Shown: positions 51,063 to 59,957 of the stretch, one piece after another | Layout: the number at the start of each line of letters is the position of its first letter | Position numbering within the stretch: position 1 is the first letter of the stretch | DNA from: CAXXOK01 sp963674895 | Lineage (GTDB): Bacteria > Bacillota > Clostridia > Christensenellales > Aristaeellaceae | Assembly: GCA_963674895.2 (NCBI GenBank) | Contig: CAXXCY010000003.1 | Span: 310,001 to 374,000 of the forward strand | DNA length: 64,000 nucleotides | Direction: 5' to 3' | Notes under the pieces: generated by a model | Told to the model about the DNA's origin: nothing | Databases searched by the model: none | Seen by the model: the letters and a program-made list of their open reading frames with translations, nothing else | Program-made: the position numbers and the translations under genes

Positions 51063-51506
51063 ATGCAGTCTAGCGTCATGAATATATTGTTGAATAACAG
51101 CTTATGCGTTTTGTGTACGTGTAAAAATAATATTCCAGATGCTTCTCTGATGCTGTACATCTGTGATAATCAGTGCACAAAAATGCATATGCTAACGCTC
51201 AAAGAAACCACTAAATACTTGAATATTGTAAGTAACAAGAATGTAAGCTTGCTGATTGATACCAGAGACGATATGCATGATGAAACGACTACCCAAACGA
51301 AAGCTTTAACAATTCACGGCGTCGCATCTATTGTTGATGACCATGACACTTCCAAAGAGATAATAGATCAGCTGCTCAAGAAACATAACAAACTTTCAAA
51401 CTCGGCATCCAATGAAAGCGTACGTGTCATTGAGGTTCTGATAAAAAGCATTCTGTTCCTGGAAAATGTGGACAAAGTTAACAATATTAGGGAACCACTG
51501 ATTTAA
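51063..51506 (+). CDS. Pyridoxamine-phosphate-oxidase-like flavin protein, C-terminus changed by IS insertion
   Basis: A 147-aa protein with the split-barrel pattern of the PNPOx-like group (NNSLCVLCTCKNNIPDASLM, NVSLLIDTRD, ALTIHGVASIVDD). The final codons run into the IS element, so it now ends REPLI; joining the sequences at the TTAG duplication gives the likely original end SLP-stop. The change affects only the last few residues and the protein should remain intact. ATG 51063 follows GAGGTG. Confidence 0.75.
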   Translation: MQSSVMNILLNNSLCVLCTCKNNIPDASLMLYICDNQCTKMHMLTLKETTKYLNIVSNKNVSLLIDTRDDMHDETTTQTKALTIHGVASIVDDHDTSKEIIDQLLKKHNKLSNSASNESVRVIEVLIKSILFLENVDKVNNIREPLI

Positions 51507-52702
51507 TGACGCTCAAAGCCTGAAATGATATAATATAGCCATCAAAACACGGCGGTGAGTGAAATGAAACAGCAGACCTTCAGTGATATCGAATACAGTG
51601 GTCGTAAGCGAAAAACCAAGCGAGAAGCCTTTCTGGATATCATGGAGGACATGATTCCATGGGCTGAGTGGGTCGCGCTTATCAGACCGTTGTATTACAA
51701 AGGGAAACGCGGCAGACCACCCAAGGGGATCGAAATCATGCTGCGGATGTATCTGCTGCAATGCTGGTTTAACCTGTCCGACGAGGGTGTTGAGGATGCG
51801 ATCTTCGACAGCTATGCGTTCCGTAAGTTCATGGGGATCAACTTCATGGAAGAGCAAGTTCCGGACGCAACCACATTGCTGCATTTCCGCCATCTGCTGG
51901 AAGAAAGCAAACTGGGCGAGGCGATGTTCAAAGCCATCCAGATGGGATTGGAGCACGGCGGCTGCATCATGCACGGTGGTACGATCGTAGACGCAAGCAT
52001 CATCAATGCGCCATCCTCCATCAAGAACGCCGAAAAGACCCGTGATCCCGAGATGTGCCAAACCATGAAGGGTAAGGAATGGCGCTTTGGCATGAAAACC
52101 CATATCGGCGTGGATGCGGGAACGGGCTATGTTGTTGCCGTCGCCGCAACTTCATCCAACGTGCACGATGTCACGGTGGCACCGCAACTGATACGTGAGG
52201 ATGATACTGTCGTTTACGGTGATTCCGGATATATTGGTATAGAGAAACGCGAAGAGATATGCATAGATGAACACCTTTCCACAATCGATTATCGCATCAA
52301 TCGCCGTCCGGGGAAACTACATCGTATGAAAGACAACGGCGGACAGGATTGGGAACGGCTCATAGAACGGCAGAAATCATCAGTTCGCAGTAAAGTGGAA
52401 CATCCCTTTCGCTTCGTCAAGGTTCAATGTGGTTTTCACAAGACAGCCTATCGAGGAATCGCCAAAAACCTCAATCGGCTGTTCGTGTTGTTCGCCAGCA
52501 ACAATATCTGGATGTGTGCTAGTGCTGGACGAAGACTTGGTTCATGCAGGGGATAACTATGCCCATTGGGGAGAATGAGGGTTCCTGAGGCACTGATATC
52601 CCGCTGAATTTGGGGTTTTTGAGGTATTTCACTCATCGAGTTGCGTTCAACTAAAAGATTGAGCTTTTTCACTCGTATTAAAGGCTATTGATCAGCGGTT
52701 CC
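51491..52702 (+). mobile_element. Complete IS5-family insertion sequence (1212 bp)
   Basis: Ends are imperfect inverted repeats, GGAACCACTGAT on the left (51491-51502) and GGAACCGCTGAT read inward from the right end (52702-52691), with one mismatch in 12. TTAG occurs on both flanks (51487-51490 and 52703-52706), the YTAR-type 4-bp duplication usual for IS5. A full-length transposase lies between. Confidence 0.92.
51564..52556 (+). CDS. IS5-family DDE transposase
   Basis: A 330-aa transposase with all three acidic residues of the DDE triad: GGTIVDASII (Asp), DTVVYGDSGYIG (Asp) and SKVEHPFRFVK (Glu). The N-terminal part has the IS5 opening (MKQQTFSDIEYSGRKRK) and DNA-binding region (RGRPPKGIEIMLRMYLLQ). 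The frame is intact. ATG 51564 is preferred to GTG 51555 because the family starts MKQQ. Confidence 0.95.
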   Translation: MKQQTFSDIEYSGRKRKTKREAFLDIMEDMIPWAEWVALIRPLYYKGKRGRPPKGIEIMLRMYLLQCWFNLSDEGVEDAIFDSYAFRKFMGINFMEEQVPDATTLLHFRHLLEESKLGEAMFKAIQMGLEHGGCIMHGGTIVDASIINAPSSIKNAEKTRDPEMCQTMKGKEWRFGMKTHIGVDAGTGYVVAVAATSSNVHDVTVAPQLIREDDTVVYGDSGYIGIEKREEICIDEHLSTIDYRINRRPGKLHRMKDNGGQDWERLIERQKSSVRSKVEHPFRFVKVQCGFHKTAYRGIAKNLNRLFVLFASNNIWMCASAGRRLGSCRG

Positions 52703-53559
52703 TTAGTTTACCGTAGGACTCGGTTTCTATTCATTGTATGACGACTAGATTCAAGAGCAAAGAATCTTTATTGGTATCTGGGTGCACCATTACACGAATT
52801 GCCGTTTCATTGTGCACCCAGCAGCGATTGTATCAAAATTAGCAGCTTCTTCCATAACAGTTACCATCTATTGATAAAGTGAGATTTATCGATAGATGGT
52901 TTTTGGTATATTGACGAAAGCCTTGATATATAAGGGTTTCAGGCGCTGTGGGCTGTATTGTAGTGATGATATTTTAGTGGTTGAAGGCTGTTTTATAAGG
53001 GAAAATCACCTGCTGAGATAAATTCTGCACCCAATCGTTGAACAGACATCGTTGAATTTAAAACCCCTTTGACATATATTCAACGATTAGAAAAGCGGAA
53101 AAAAGCTTTGCTTCAAATGCACGCGATATCGATCCGTATAGGCGCCATTGTAGTGACGCTGTTTAATATTTTACGGTATATCTGCACGTTTTTCATTTTC
53201 CCTATACACCTATTGCTTGCCCTCCTGCGATTCGGTTTTGACAATTTTACAAGGTGCGGTTTTCGGCGACACTACGCTGGCCGGATGTTATGCGATCCCA
53301 AACTGAATTACATGCGGATACTTACGAAGCGATTGATCGAGATGCTTCGGAAGATTTCACGGATTAGGCCCTGATATATGGAGTTCGCAGCTTTGGGCTC
53401 CGAAAAGCCAAGTTATTAGATTCCCAACGGCTTGACTACTCCTTTTTTTGGGACAAAGATACAAACCCTATCGTACTGTACCTCTGTATTTTTTATAAAT
53501 ACTGTTCCTTCTCTCATTTGGCTGGTGTATTGCATTGACTAAGAATAGACAGTCTGCAT
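52703..53559. other. 857-bp gene-poor stretch between the IS and the polyol operon
   Basis: Holds a perfect 10-bp inverted repeat CTGGGTGCAC/GTGCACCCAG (52778-52787, 52812-52821), a strong terminator (52863-52904) and a 9-bp inverted pair ATCGTTGAA/TTCAACGAT near 53049 and 53082. A 101-aa frame (53069-53374) has no supported start and a composition unlike a real protein. It looks like decayed sequence, possibly from an old mobile element. Confidence 0.6.
52863..52904 (+). terminator. Strong rho-independent terminator
   Basis: ACCATCTATTGATAAA (52863-52878) pairs with TTTATCGATAGATGGT (52885-52900) as a 16-bp stem with one T-G pair and a 6-nt loop, followed by TTTT. It probably ends the nitroreductase/flavin-protein transcript. 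Confidence 0.85.
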
Positions 53560-54669
53560 TCAGGAACCGTATTTATTATTTTCTTTTGAATAATAGGAAA
53601 AGATGCGGGTTGCTGCTTCATCATTAGCTTTTAAACCATTTAACTCGAGAAACAGACGAAAGGCATCGGGATACTCCACACCTTTATACGTGGTATTTTC
53701 TTCTCGTTCAATATAGATCAGCGCACAGGCAATTATGTAGGAAAGAATCTCAATATTGCCTTTTTGCTCCAGCACAATACGAAGCGGGCCCATCAGCCGT
53801 TCGCTCGGTGAAATCTTTCGAATCGCATCCCGTGCGTTTTTATAAATTGTATCCGCTATGAGGGGATTTTGAAATTTCTGGATGGCTTGCTTTGCAAACG
53901 CTTCTTGCTCTGCTAAAGGGATATTGAAATACTTACTCAGTGACGTGTTAAGCACTTGCGACAATTGCGTATAGAGCTTCTTGACTTCTGCATCGTTCGC
54001 CGCGGCTGAGTAGATGTCATACCCGCGCATATAGCCGGTATAGGCGATACATGCGCTCAGACAGTTATAAGTATAGATCTTTCGTTCAAGAAGCGAGTCG
54101 AAATTTCTTTTGGGATTAAAATTTGGGTAGGGTAGCGTAAACAGATTGTCGTCGACATCGTAGGATATTTCGGAGTAATCCTCTGATAAAATATCCAGCG
54201 AATGATTGTTTTCAGGTATGGTCGTGCAGAATATCGCGCCCTGCGTGATCTCTATGCGCTTCGACGTTTTTTCGGACAGCGATTTTTGGAGTACGTTTTT
54301 GGGGGATATGCCGTTTTCACATAATACGACCCTGAGCTTTTTAGGGCTTGGCAGGGCGCACAATTGATCAAAGAACCCTGCCAGGGAAGGCAGATTCTGC
54401 TCCCCGACAGACACAAAGAAATAGTCGGAATCAACGGAGGATAGCGCGGCAGGGTCCTCGATTTGATAGGCTTGATAACCGGAGATCACATGCTCCTGAC
54501 GGGCCGACCCAACATAGATAGAATACCGCTTGTGCGCATTCAATTGATCAACCAGCGTTTTGGATTGATCAATGAATATGATCCGCGTAGAAGGACTGTT
54601 CAACAATCTGGCAATGAAACCACGTCCGGTACACCCAGCCCCAATAATTGTTACTGTGTTACATTCCAT
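53560..54669 (-). CDS. Mannitol-1-phosphate-5-dehydrogenase-like enzyme, second copy
   Basis: A 369-aa NAD-dependent polyol(-phosphate) dehydrogenase of the mannitol dehydrogenase family. The N-terminal Rossmann motif is TIIGAGCTGRGFIARLL, and the C-terminal helical domain has NCLSACIAYTGYMRGYDIYS and KNARDAIRKISPSERLMGPL, where the family's catalytic Lys/Asn/His region lies. It is more diverged than its neighbour and overlaps it by 11 nt. A different substrate or a heteromeric role is possible. Confidence 0.85.
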   Translation of the reverse strand: MECNTVTIIGAGCTGRGFIARLLNSPSTRIIFIDQSKTLVDQLNAHKRYSIYVGSARQEHVISGYQAYQIEDPAALSSVDSDYFFVSVGEQNLPSLAGFFDQLCALPSPKKLRVVLCENGISPKNVLQKSLSEKTSKRIEITQGAIFCTTIPENNHSLDILSEDYSEISYDVDDNLFTLPYPNFNPKRNFDSLLERKIYTYNCLSACIAYTGYMRGYDIYSAAANDAEVKKLYTQLSQVLNTSLSKYFNIPLAEQEAFAKQAIQKFQNPLIADTIYKNARDAIRKISPSERLMGPLRIVLEQKGNIEILSYIIACALIYIEREENTTYKGVEYPDAFRLFLELNGLKANDEAATRIFSYYSKENNKYGS

Positions 54670-55855
54670 CAGGCAGCCATCCTTTTTCCCTAAGTTCTAG
54701 TGTCTTGGCATGAATCGCCGCCGCAAGGGGTTCGCGATCAGATATCCCACAGATTTCTTTGGCAACATACGACAAGCCGTGCTGTTTTCGCATGGCGGTC
54801 AGTTCTTTGGCGCTCGGATCCTGGTTGTTTGTTGAGGTGTAATGCAGTGCTGCGACAAGCGTATACACGATTGCGTCCGGCACGATGCCTTGTGTTTGGA
54901 TAAACCGGATCAGCCCGACAATGCGATCGTTGGGCCCCAGTTTTCGGATGGGATCCCGTGCGTGCCTCTCGACAAAGTCTATAATATCTTTGTTCTGATA
55001 CTTCCTTTTTGCCATGTTGGCAAATGCGGCCTGTTCATCGTCAGGGATATGCAGGCCAAGCACGACAGCTTTGTTGATCTCCTGCTGGACATCGTGCAGG
55101 ATTTTCTCGATATCGGCGTCATTTGCTGCGTCGGAAAGATAACGATAGCCTTTGAGGTTTCCAAGATAGGCGATGGTTGCGTTGGTACCGTTGAATGTAT
55201 AGAGTTTCCGCTGCAGAAATCCTTGAAAGTTGTCAAGGTATTGTAAACCTACGATCGCTTGTCTTTCGCCCTTCCATCGGGAGACGTCGACAGGCAGTTC
55301 CCAGAAATCATGCACGGATACTGCGTTCGTATCGATTCTCTGAATGTCCTGTGTTGCCTCCACCGCGGATCGCATCACGACAGCTTCTGTAATACCGACC
55401 TGTTGGCGGAACGGTTCGATATACGGCGGTGGCAAACAACGTTCGACTTCCGCCTGCAATAATTTGGCCGGGTCCTTCCAGTTTTCACAGGTTACAATGG
55501 TCAACTGTTTGCCCGCCGTTTGTTCACGGGAAGCCTGATAGGCATCTGCGATAAGCTTGGCGATAGGAGCGAGGTTCTTTCCGCCGACCGCGGTGAATAT
55601 AATATCCGCGGCCAAAAAGCTGTTGTTGATTTTCTCGGTATCCTCCGTAGAGATGCATTTCCAATTCTTGATCCATTCAGACTCGGCCGGGTTGCCCATG
55701 ACATTGACATAGTATTGGGTGTTTTCCCTGAGCGAATGCACGAGGGATGGATCATGCTCGACAAACACGATGGTATATTTTGAACGAAAAAGCAGCTGGC
55801 CAAGGAAGCCTCTGGCAATTTTTCCTGCGCCGAAAACAATAGCAGTCTTCATCAT
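54659..55855 (-). CDS. Mannitol-1-phosphate-5-dehydrogenase-like enzyme, first copy
   Basis: A 398-aa mannitol dehydrogenase family enzyme. The NAD-binding motif is AIVFGAGKIARGFLGQLLF, and the family signature region appears as KLYTFNGTNATIAYLGNLKG with ARDPIRKLGPNDRIVGLIRF (catalytic Lys region). In this operon it probably oxidises the phosphorylated polyol made by the kinase to a ketose phosphate. GAGGAG precedes the ATG pair at 55855/55852. Length is normal for MtlD. Confidence 0.9.
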   Translation of the reverse strand: MMKTAIVFGAGKIARGFLGQLLFRSKYTIVFVEHDPSLVHSLRENTQYYVNVMGNPAESEWIKNWKCISTEDTEKINNSFLAADIIFTAVGGKNLAPIAKLIADAYQASREQTAGKQLTIVTCENWKDPAKLLQAEVERCLPPPYIEPFRQQVGITEAVVMRSAVEATQDIQRIDTNAVSVHDFWELPVDVSRWKGERQAIVGLQYLDNFQGFLQRKLYTFNGTNATIAYLGNLKGYRYLSDAANDADIEKILHDVQQEINKAVVLGLHIPDDEQAAFANMAKRKYQNKDIIDFVERHARDPIRKLGPNDRIVGLIRFIQTQGIVPDAIVYTLVAALHYTSTNNQDPSAKELTAMRKQHGLSYVAKEICGISDREPLAAAIHAKTLELREKGWLPDGM

Positions 55856-55867
55856 AAACTCCTCGCG

Positions 55868-57385
55868 TTACTTGACACGTATGTGCCATAAAGGTTCTAC
55901 GGTATGCAACAAACGCAAAAACCGTCGGTACTTATCCTCATATAGCGCCTGGTATTTCTCTTGGGGCGTATAGCGTTTGTCATATTGAATCATCGATTGT
56001 GCGATTTCGCGCATGCTGCTGCTTTTCAACAGCTGTTTTTTCGCTAGTATCGCCGCGCCGTTGCAACCGGCTTCGGTTGCCGCCAGCTTGAAAACCGGTA
56101 ATCCGGTGACGTTGGCCTTAATTTGATTCCACAGGTGGTTTCTGCTCGCGCCACCGGATACGATCAGCTGACGGGGTGGAATGGGCGCGCTTTCTAGGAT
56201 GGCCCGTATCACAAAGGCAACGCCTTCCAGGATTGCGTAATACATATTGGCGAGGGTATTGGTTTTTCGCAGCCCGTAAAAAACGCCGCAGGCGTTTGGC
56301 TCGTTCCAAGGATGCCGCTCCCCCTCTAAAAACGGCATGAAAAGCAACTCTCTGGCATCAACCGGATCGACCGTTTTGCCCAAAGCATATGCGGCCGCGT
56401 GCAACGAGGCCATGTCTAAATCCTTGTCCGGCATGAAGGTATGGAGAAACCATTCGTATGAGAGGCCGCCGGAGGAGGTAACGCCGTAAAACACTTCATG
56501 CTCATCTAAAAACGGCACCCGATTAATCCCGGAGAGGCGATAGCAGTCAGGCACGGTTTGCCTTGGCACCACAATGCCAACGTGCTCGGAGGTACCGGTC
56601 AGATCAATCCCCATACACTCCCCCGGCAGGCCGGCCATACCGAGGAACGCGGCGTTCATATCATTCCAACCCACAATGACCGGAATCCCGGGGGCAAAAT
56701 CGGCAAACCCATCCACACCGGCCCGCAGGGATCCGGCGACATCATAAGGTTTCATGACCATCGGAAGCAGTGTGGGCTTGATGCCGATAAAATCCATGAT
56801 TGGATCGATTGGCTTCCCGTCTCGCTGGGCCACAATTCCCTTCAGGCTTGTAGAATCCGATACCCAGTTGCCTGTGAGATCATGAATGACAAAATCTTTG
56901 ATCTGTACCACATGGCTAGCCTGTGCGAGTATGTCCGGTATATGCTTCTTCATCCAGCGTAGCTTGATCGTGGTATGCGCTGTGGTCATAACCATGTCCA
57001 TATCCGTCATTTGAAGCGTTTCATTCGGGCTGAACCGATCGTTATACTCAGCCAACTCCGCTTCGGCTCTTCGATCCATCCAACTCAGCATTTTTGTAAG
57101 GGGAATCCCTTGGGAATCCACCAAAAACTGTGAGGCGATCTGCGCGCTGAACGATATGGCTTTGATTTCGTTTCGCTCTTTTTGCGACAGGGATAGATTA
57201 CTGACGGACTGCCTGATACCGTTCAGGATTTCCATGGGATCCTGTTCAACCCAGCGATCTCCGACCTTATATAAGCTGTATTCTGCCCTGCCCTGGCTGA
57301 GGATGGCACCTGTTTCGGAGAAAACAATGCATTTGCAGGCAGAGGTTCCGATATCGATGGCTAAAACGCTTGGAGCTGAATGCAC
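55868..57385 (-). CDS. FGGY-family carbohydrate kinase (xylulokinase-like)
   Basis: A 505-aa sugar or polyol kinase of two actin-like domains. The N-terminal ATP/sugar part is LAIDIGTSACKCIVF with KMLSWMDRRAEAE, and IDLTGTSEHVGIVV and IVSGGASRNHLWNQIKANVT mark the C-terminal domain. FGGY enzymes phosphorylate sugars such as xylulose, ribulose or gluconate; the specific substrate is unknown. The start is GTG 57385 because GGAGGG is 6 nt upstream. Confidence 0.92.
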   Translation of the reverse strand: MHSAPSVLAIDIGTSACKCIVFSETGAILSQGRAEYSLYKVGDRWVEQDPMEILNGIRQSVSNLSLSQKERNEIKAISFSAQIASQFLVDSQGIPLTKMLSWMDRRAEAELAEYNDRFSPNETLQMTDMDMVMTTAHTTIKLRWMKKHIPDILAQASHVVQIKDFVIHDLTGNWVSDSTSLKGIVAQRDGKPIDPIMDFIGIKPTLLPMVMKPYDVAGSLRAGVDGFADFAPGIPVIVGWNDMNAAFLGMAGLPGECMGIDLTGTSEHVGIVVPRQTVPDCYRLSGINRVPFLDEHEVFYGVTSSGGLSYEWFLHTFMPDKDLDMASLHAAAYALGKTVDPVDARELLFMPFLEGERHPWNEPNACGVFYGLRKTNTLANMYYAILEGVAFVIRAILESAPIPPRQLIVSGGASRNHLWNQIKANVTGLPVFKLAATEAGCNGAAILAKKQLLKSSSMREIAQSMIQYDKRYTPQEKYQALYEDKYRRFLRLLHTVEPLWHIRVK

Positions 57386-57404
57386 CCTGTTCCCTCCTGC
57401 CAAA

Positions 57405-58394
57405 TCACTTATTTTTCTCCTTGAGCGTGGAAAGTATGACCGCGATAACGATAATCGCTCCCTTCAACATCAGCTGAGGATACGATGAAACATTCATAAG
57501 ATCGAGAATGTTGTTGATGATGCCCAGGATAAATACACCGATAACAACTCCGATCACCGTGCCTTTGCCGCCAACAAAGCTTGTTCCACCAATCACGACG
57601 GCAGCGATGCAATCCAGTTCAAGCCCTTCGCCGCTCGTAGGCGCTCCCAGCCCCAGCCGCGCCGACAACAGGATACCGCCTACCCCGCAGCACAAGCCGG
57701 AAAAAGCATAGGGAAACACTTTCCAGTTCGAGATATGGATGCCGGACAGCTTGACCGCTTCCTCATTGCCGCCGATGGCGTACATAATGCGGCCTGCACT
57801 GGTTTTAGTTGCGATAAATGCGGTAATGATCACCATGGCAATCCATATGATGGCAAGAACCGGGAACCCTTGAATTTTACCAATCCCAATGGTGGACATA
57901 ATGGCTGCACCCGGCGTGGACTTCCAGGAGATGGGACTGGATTTTGTGTACCAAAGCGCGATACCGCGCGCAAAGCTCAGCATGCCCAAGGTTACGATGA
58001 ACGGGGCGATTTTCAGCTTTGAAATGATCAGTCCCACAAACGTTCCTATCATAACGCAAATGAGCAGCGACAGCAGGATTGCATACCACACCGACATGAT
58101 ATTCATTAAGCTTGCGCAGAAAACGCCCGCGACGGCGACGATGGAACCGACAGACAGATCGATGCCGCCTGTAAGGATGACAATAAACATGCCAAGGCTG
58201 ACGACCATGGTCGTGGCTTGTTGTATAAAAACATTCTGGAGATTGATTTTGGTCAAAAAGACGGGAGATAACAGGGATGATATAATAATCATGAGAAGTA
58301 GCACGATCAACGGGATTGCCTGATCTTTGAAGAAGGCGGCTGCAGGCGAAAAAAATCCGTGTGCGGGTATTGATTTCGGATCAGTTTTGTTCAT
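57405..58394 (-). CDS. Sugar ABC transporter permease (RbsC-like)
   Basis: A 329-aa membrane protein with about ten hydrophobic segments. The family signature GGIDLSVGSIVAVAGVFCAS lies near residue 75, with GAPTSGEGLELDCIAAVVIG and GGKGTVIGVVIGVFILG near the C-terminus. It forms the channel for the sugar taken up by the binding protein. It overlaps the ATPase gene by 14 nt. Confidence 0.94.
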   Translation of the reverse strand: MNKTDPKSIPAHGFFSPAAAFFKDQAIPLIVLLLMIIISSLLSPVFLTKINLQNVFIQQATTMVVSLGMFIVILTGGIDLSVGSIVAVAGVFCASLMNIMSVWYAILLSLLICVMIGTFVGLIISKLKIAPFIVTLGMLSFARGIALWYTKSSPISWKSTPGAAIMSTIGIGKIQGFPVLAIIWIAMVIITAFIATKTSAGRIMYAIGGNEEAVKLSGIHISNWKVFPYAFSGLCCGVGGILLSARLGLGAPTSGEGLELDCIAAVVIGGTSFVGGKGTVIGVVIGVFILGIINNILDLMNVSSYPQLMLKGAIIVIAVILSTLKEKNK

Positions 58395-59886
58395 GGTTAT
58401 CTCCCTTATACATGTAATTCAGTATTAAAGCGGTATCATTTATGCTTTCATGGTCAACCTCGCCGCTGATCCGGTAATTCCGCATAATGATCAATCGATC
58501 GCAGAGCCTCTGCAGCTCTTCAATCTCCGAAGAAATTATCATCATCGACATTCCCTCCGCCCTGAGCTTTTCGAACAGCGTATAGATTTCTGCTTTGGCA
58601 CCGACATCGATTCCCTGTGTAGGTTCATCAAAAATCAATACTTTGGGCTGTGCGGTAACTGCCTTTGCCACAACAACTTTCTGCTGATTGCCTCCGCTCA
58701 GATTTTGAACGGGATTTTCAATGGTATTTGTACGGACATTCAAATCCTTGCACAACAACGCTACGTTCCTTGTTTCGACCTTGTTGTTACATACGCCGAA
58801 TTTGGTGATTTTCGCGAGGTTGGACAGGGATACGTTCTCTCTGATGGGCCGGCATAAAACCAACGCTTCTTTTTTTCTGTCCTCCGGCGCAAAGAACAGG
58901 CCGAGCTTTGAAGCGACGTGGGGATTTTTGATGTTTACCTCCTTGCCGTTGAGGTAGATGGTTCCTGCCAACAGCTTGTCCACGCCAAAAATCGCCCTGG
59001 CCAATTCGGTTCTCCCGCTGTTGACCAATCCCGCCACGCCGAGTATTTCGCCGTGTTTGAGATGAAAATGAATGTCTTTAACTTTGTGGGTCGATACATT
59101 ATCAAGCGCCAGGATTTTATCGTCGCTGAAAGGCTTCCCTTTCTTGGCGTACATATCCTTGATGCTTCTGCCGAGCATGTGGGTGATTAAATGCTCTTTT
59201 TTAAGGTCTTGATTCTCCAAGGTTGCCACAAGCTGGCCATCCCGCATAACGGCAATACGTTCGCAGAGCGCAAACACTTCTTCCAGTCGGTGCGAGATAT
59301 AGATCATCGTGATTTTTTCGTCTTTGAGCTTTCGGATGATCCGAAACAGCATTTTCACCTCGTTGTCTGAAAGCACGGCTGTCGGTTCATCCCAAATGAT
59401 GATGCGGGGTTTGTGGACTAATACTTTCGCAATGGATACATATTGTTTGAATGCGGCGCTTAAATCTTTCGCTTTGATGTTTGGTTGAATCGGGATGCCA
59501 TATTCCTCAAGGATTTTACCCGCCTCAGAAAGCAAATGCTTTTGGTTTACGAGTCCTTTTTGCGAAAACAAATCTTCACCCAGGAAGATATTCTCCGCAA
59601 CAGTCATCTCGGGGACCAGCTCGGATGCCTGGTATACCTGCGCGATCCCCAGTAGTTTCGCGTCCTTGGTATTGCGGATCGAAACCTCGTTTTGATCGAT
59701 AAAAATGGAACCCGAATCCTTGGTGTATACGCCGGTTATGGTTTTTGCCAGTGTGCTTTTACCGGCTCCATTCTCACCGACAAGAGCGATGGTTTCTCCC
59801 TGAAATATCTCCAGCGAAACGCTCTTGAGCGCCGCAACTGCGCCAAAGGACTTGCATAGGTTGTCAACACGGGCTATTACTTCCAA
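58381..59886 (-). CDS. Sugar ABC transporter ATPase (RbsA-like)
   Basis: A 501-aa protein made of two fused nucleotide-binding domains, as in RbsA/XylG. The first has Walker A VGENGAGKSTLAKTI, signature DLSAAFKQYVSIAKVL and Walker B PRIIIWDEPTAVL. The second has the degenerate loop GLVNSGRTELARAIFG, signature NLSGGNQQKVVVAKAV and LIFDEPTQGIDVG. Start TTG 59886 has a perfect AGGAGG at 7 nt; the longer frame has none. Confidence 0.94.
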   Translation of the reverse strand: MEVIARVDNLCKSFGAVAALKSVSLEIFQGETIALVGENGAGKSTLAKTITGVYTKDSGSIFIDQNEVSIRNTKDAKLLGIAQVYQASELVPEMTVAENIFLGEDLFSQKGLVNQKHLLSEAGKILEEYGIPIQPNIKAKDLSAAFKQYVSIAKVLVHKPRIIIWDEPTAVLSDNEVKMLFRIIRKLKDEKITMIYISHRLEEVFALCERIAVMRDGQLVATLENQDLKKEHLITHMLGRSIKDMYAKKGKPFSDDKILALDNVSTHKVKDIHFHLKHGEILGVAGLVNSGRTELARAIFGVDKLLAGTIYLNGKEVNIKNPHVASKLGLFFAPEDRKKEALVLCRPIRENVSLSNLAKITKFGVCNNKVETRNVALLCKDLNVRTNTIENPVQNLSGGNQQKVVVAKAVTAQPKVLIFDEPTQGIDVGAKAEIYTLFEKLRAEGMSMMIISSEIEELQRLCDRLIIMRNYRISGEVDHESINDTALILNYMYKGDNHEQN

Positions 59887-59906
59887 GAATAGGCCTCCTA
59901 ATCTGT

Positions 59907-59946
59907 AAAAAAAACCATGAGCTGTACATGCAATTGTACAGCTCAT
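59907..59946 (-). terminator. Attenuating terminator inside the transport operon
   Basis: ATGAGCTGTACA (59917-59928) pairs perfectly with TGTACAGCTCAT (59935-59946) around 6 nt, followed on the minus strand by GG and eight T. It sits 11 bp after the binding-protein gene and would reduce read-through to the ATPase, permease and enzymes. Confidence 0.88.
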
Positions 59947-59957
59947 GTTGTTCAGTT

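Noticed and set aside
53069..53374. A 101-codon frame with a hydrophobic middle in the region after the IS
   Set aside because: No ribosome binding site, low-quality composition and surrounding sequence that looks decayed.
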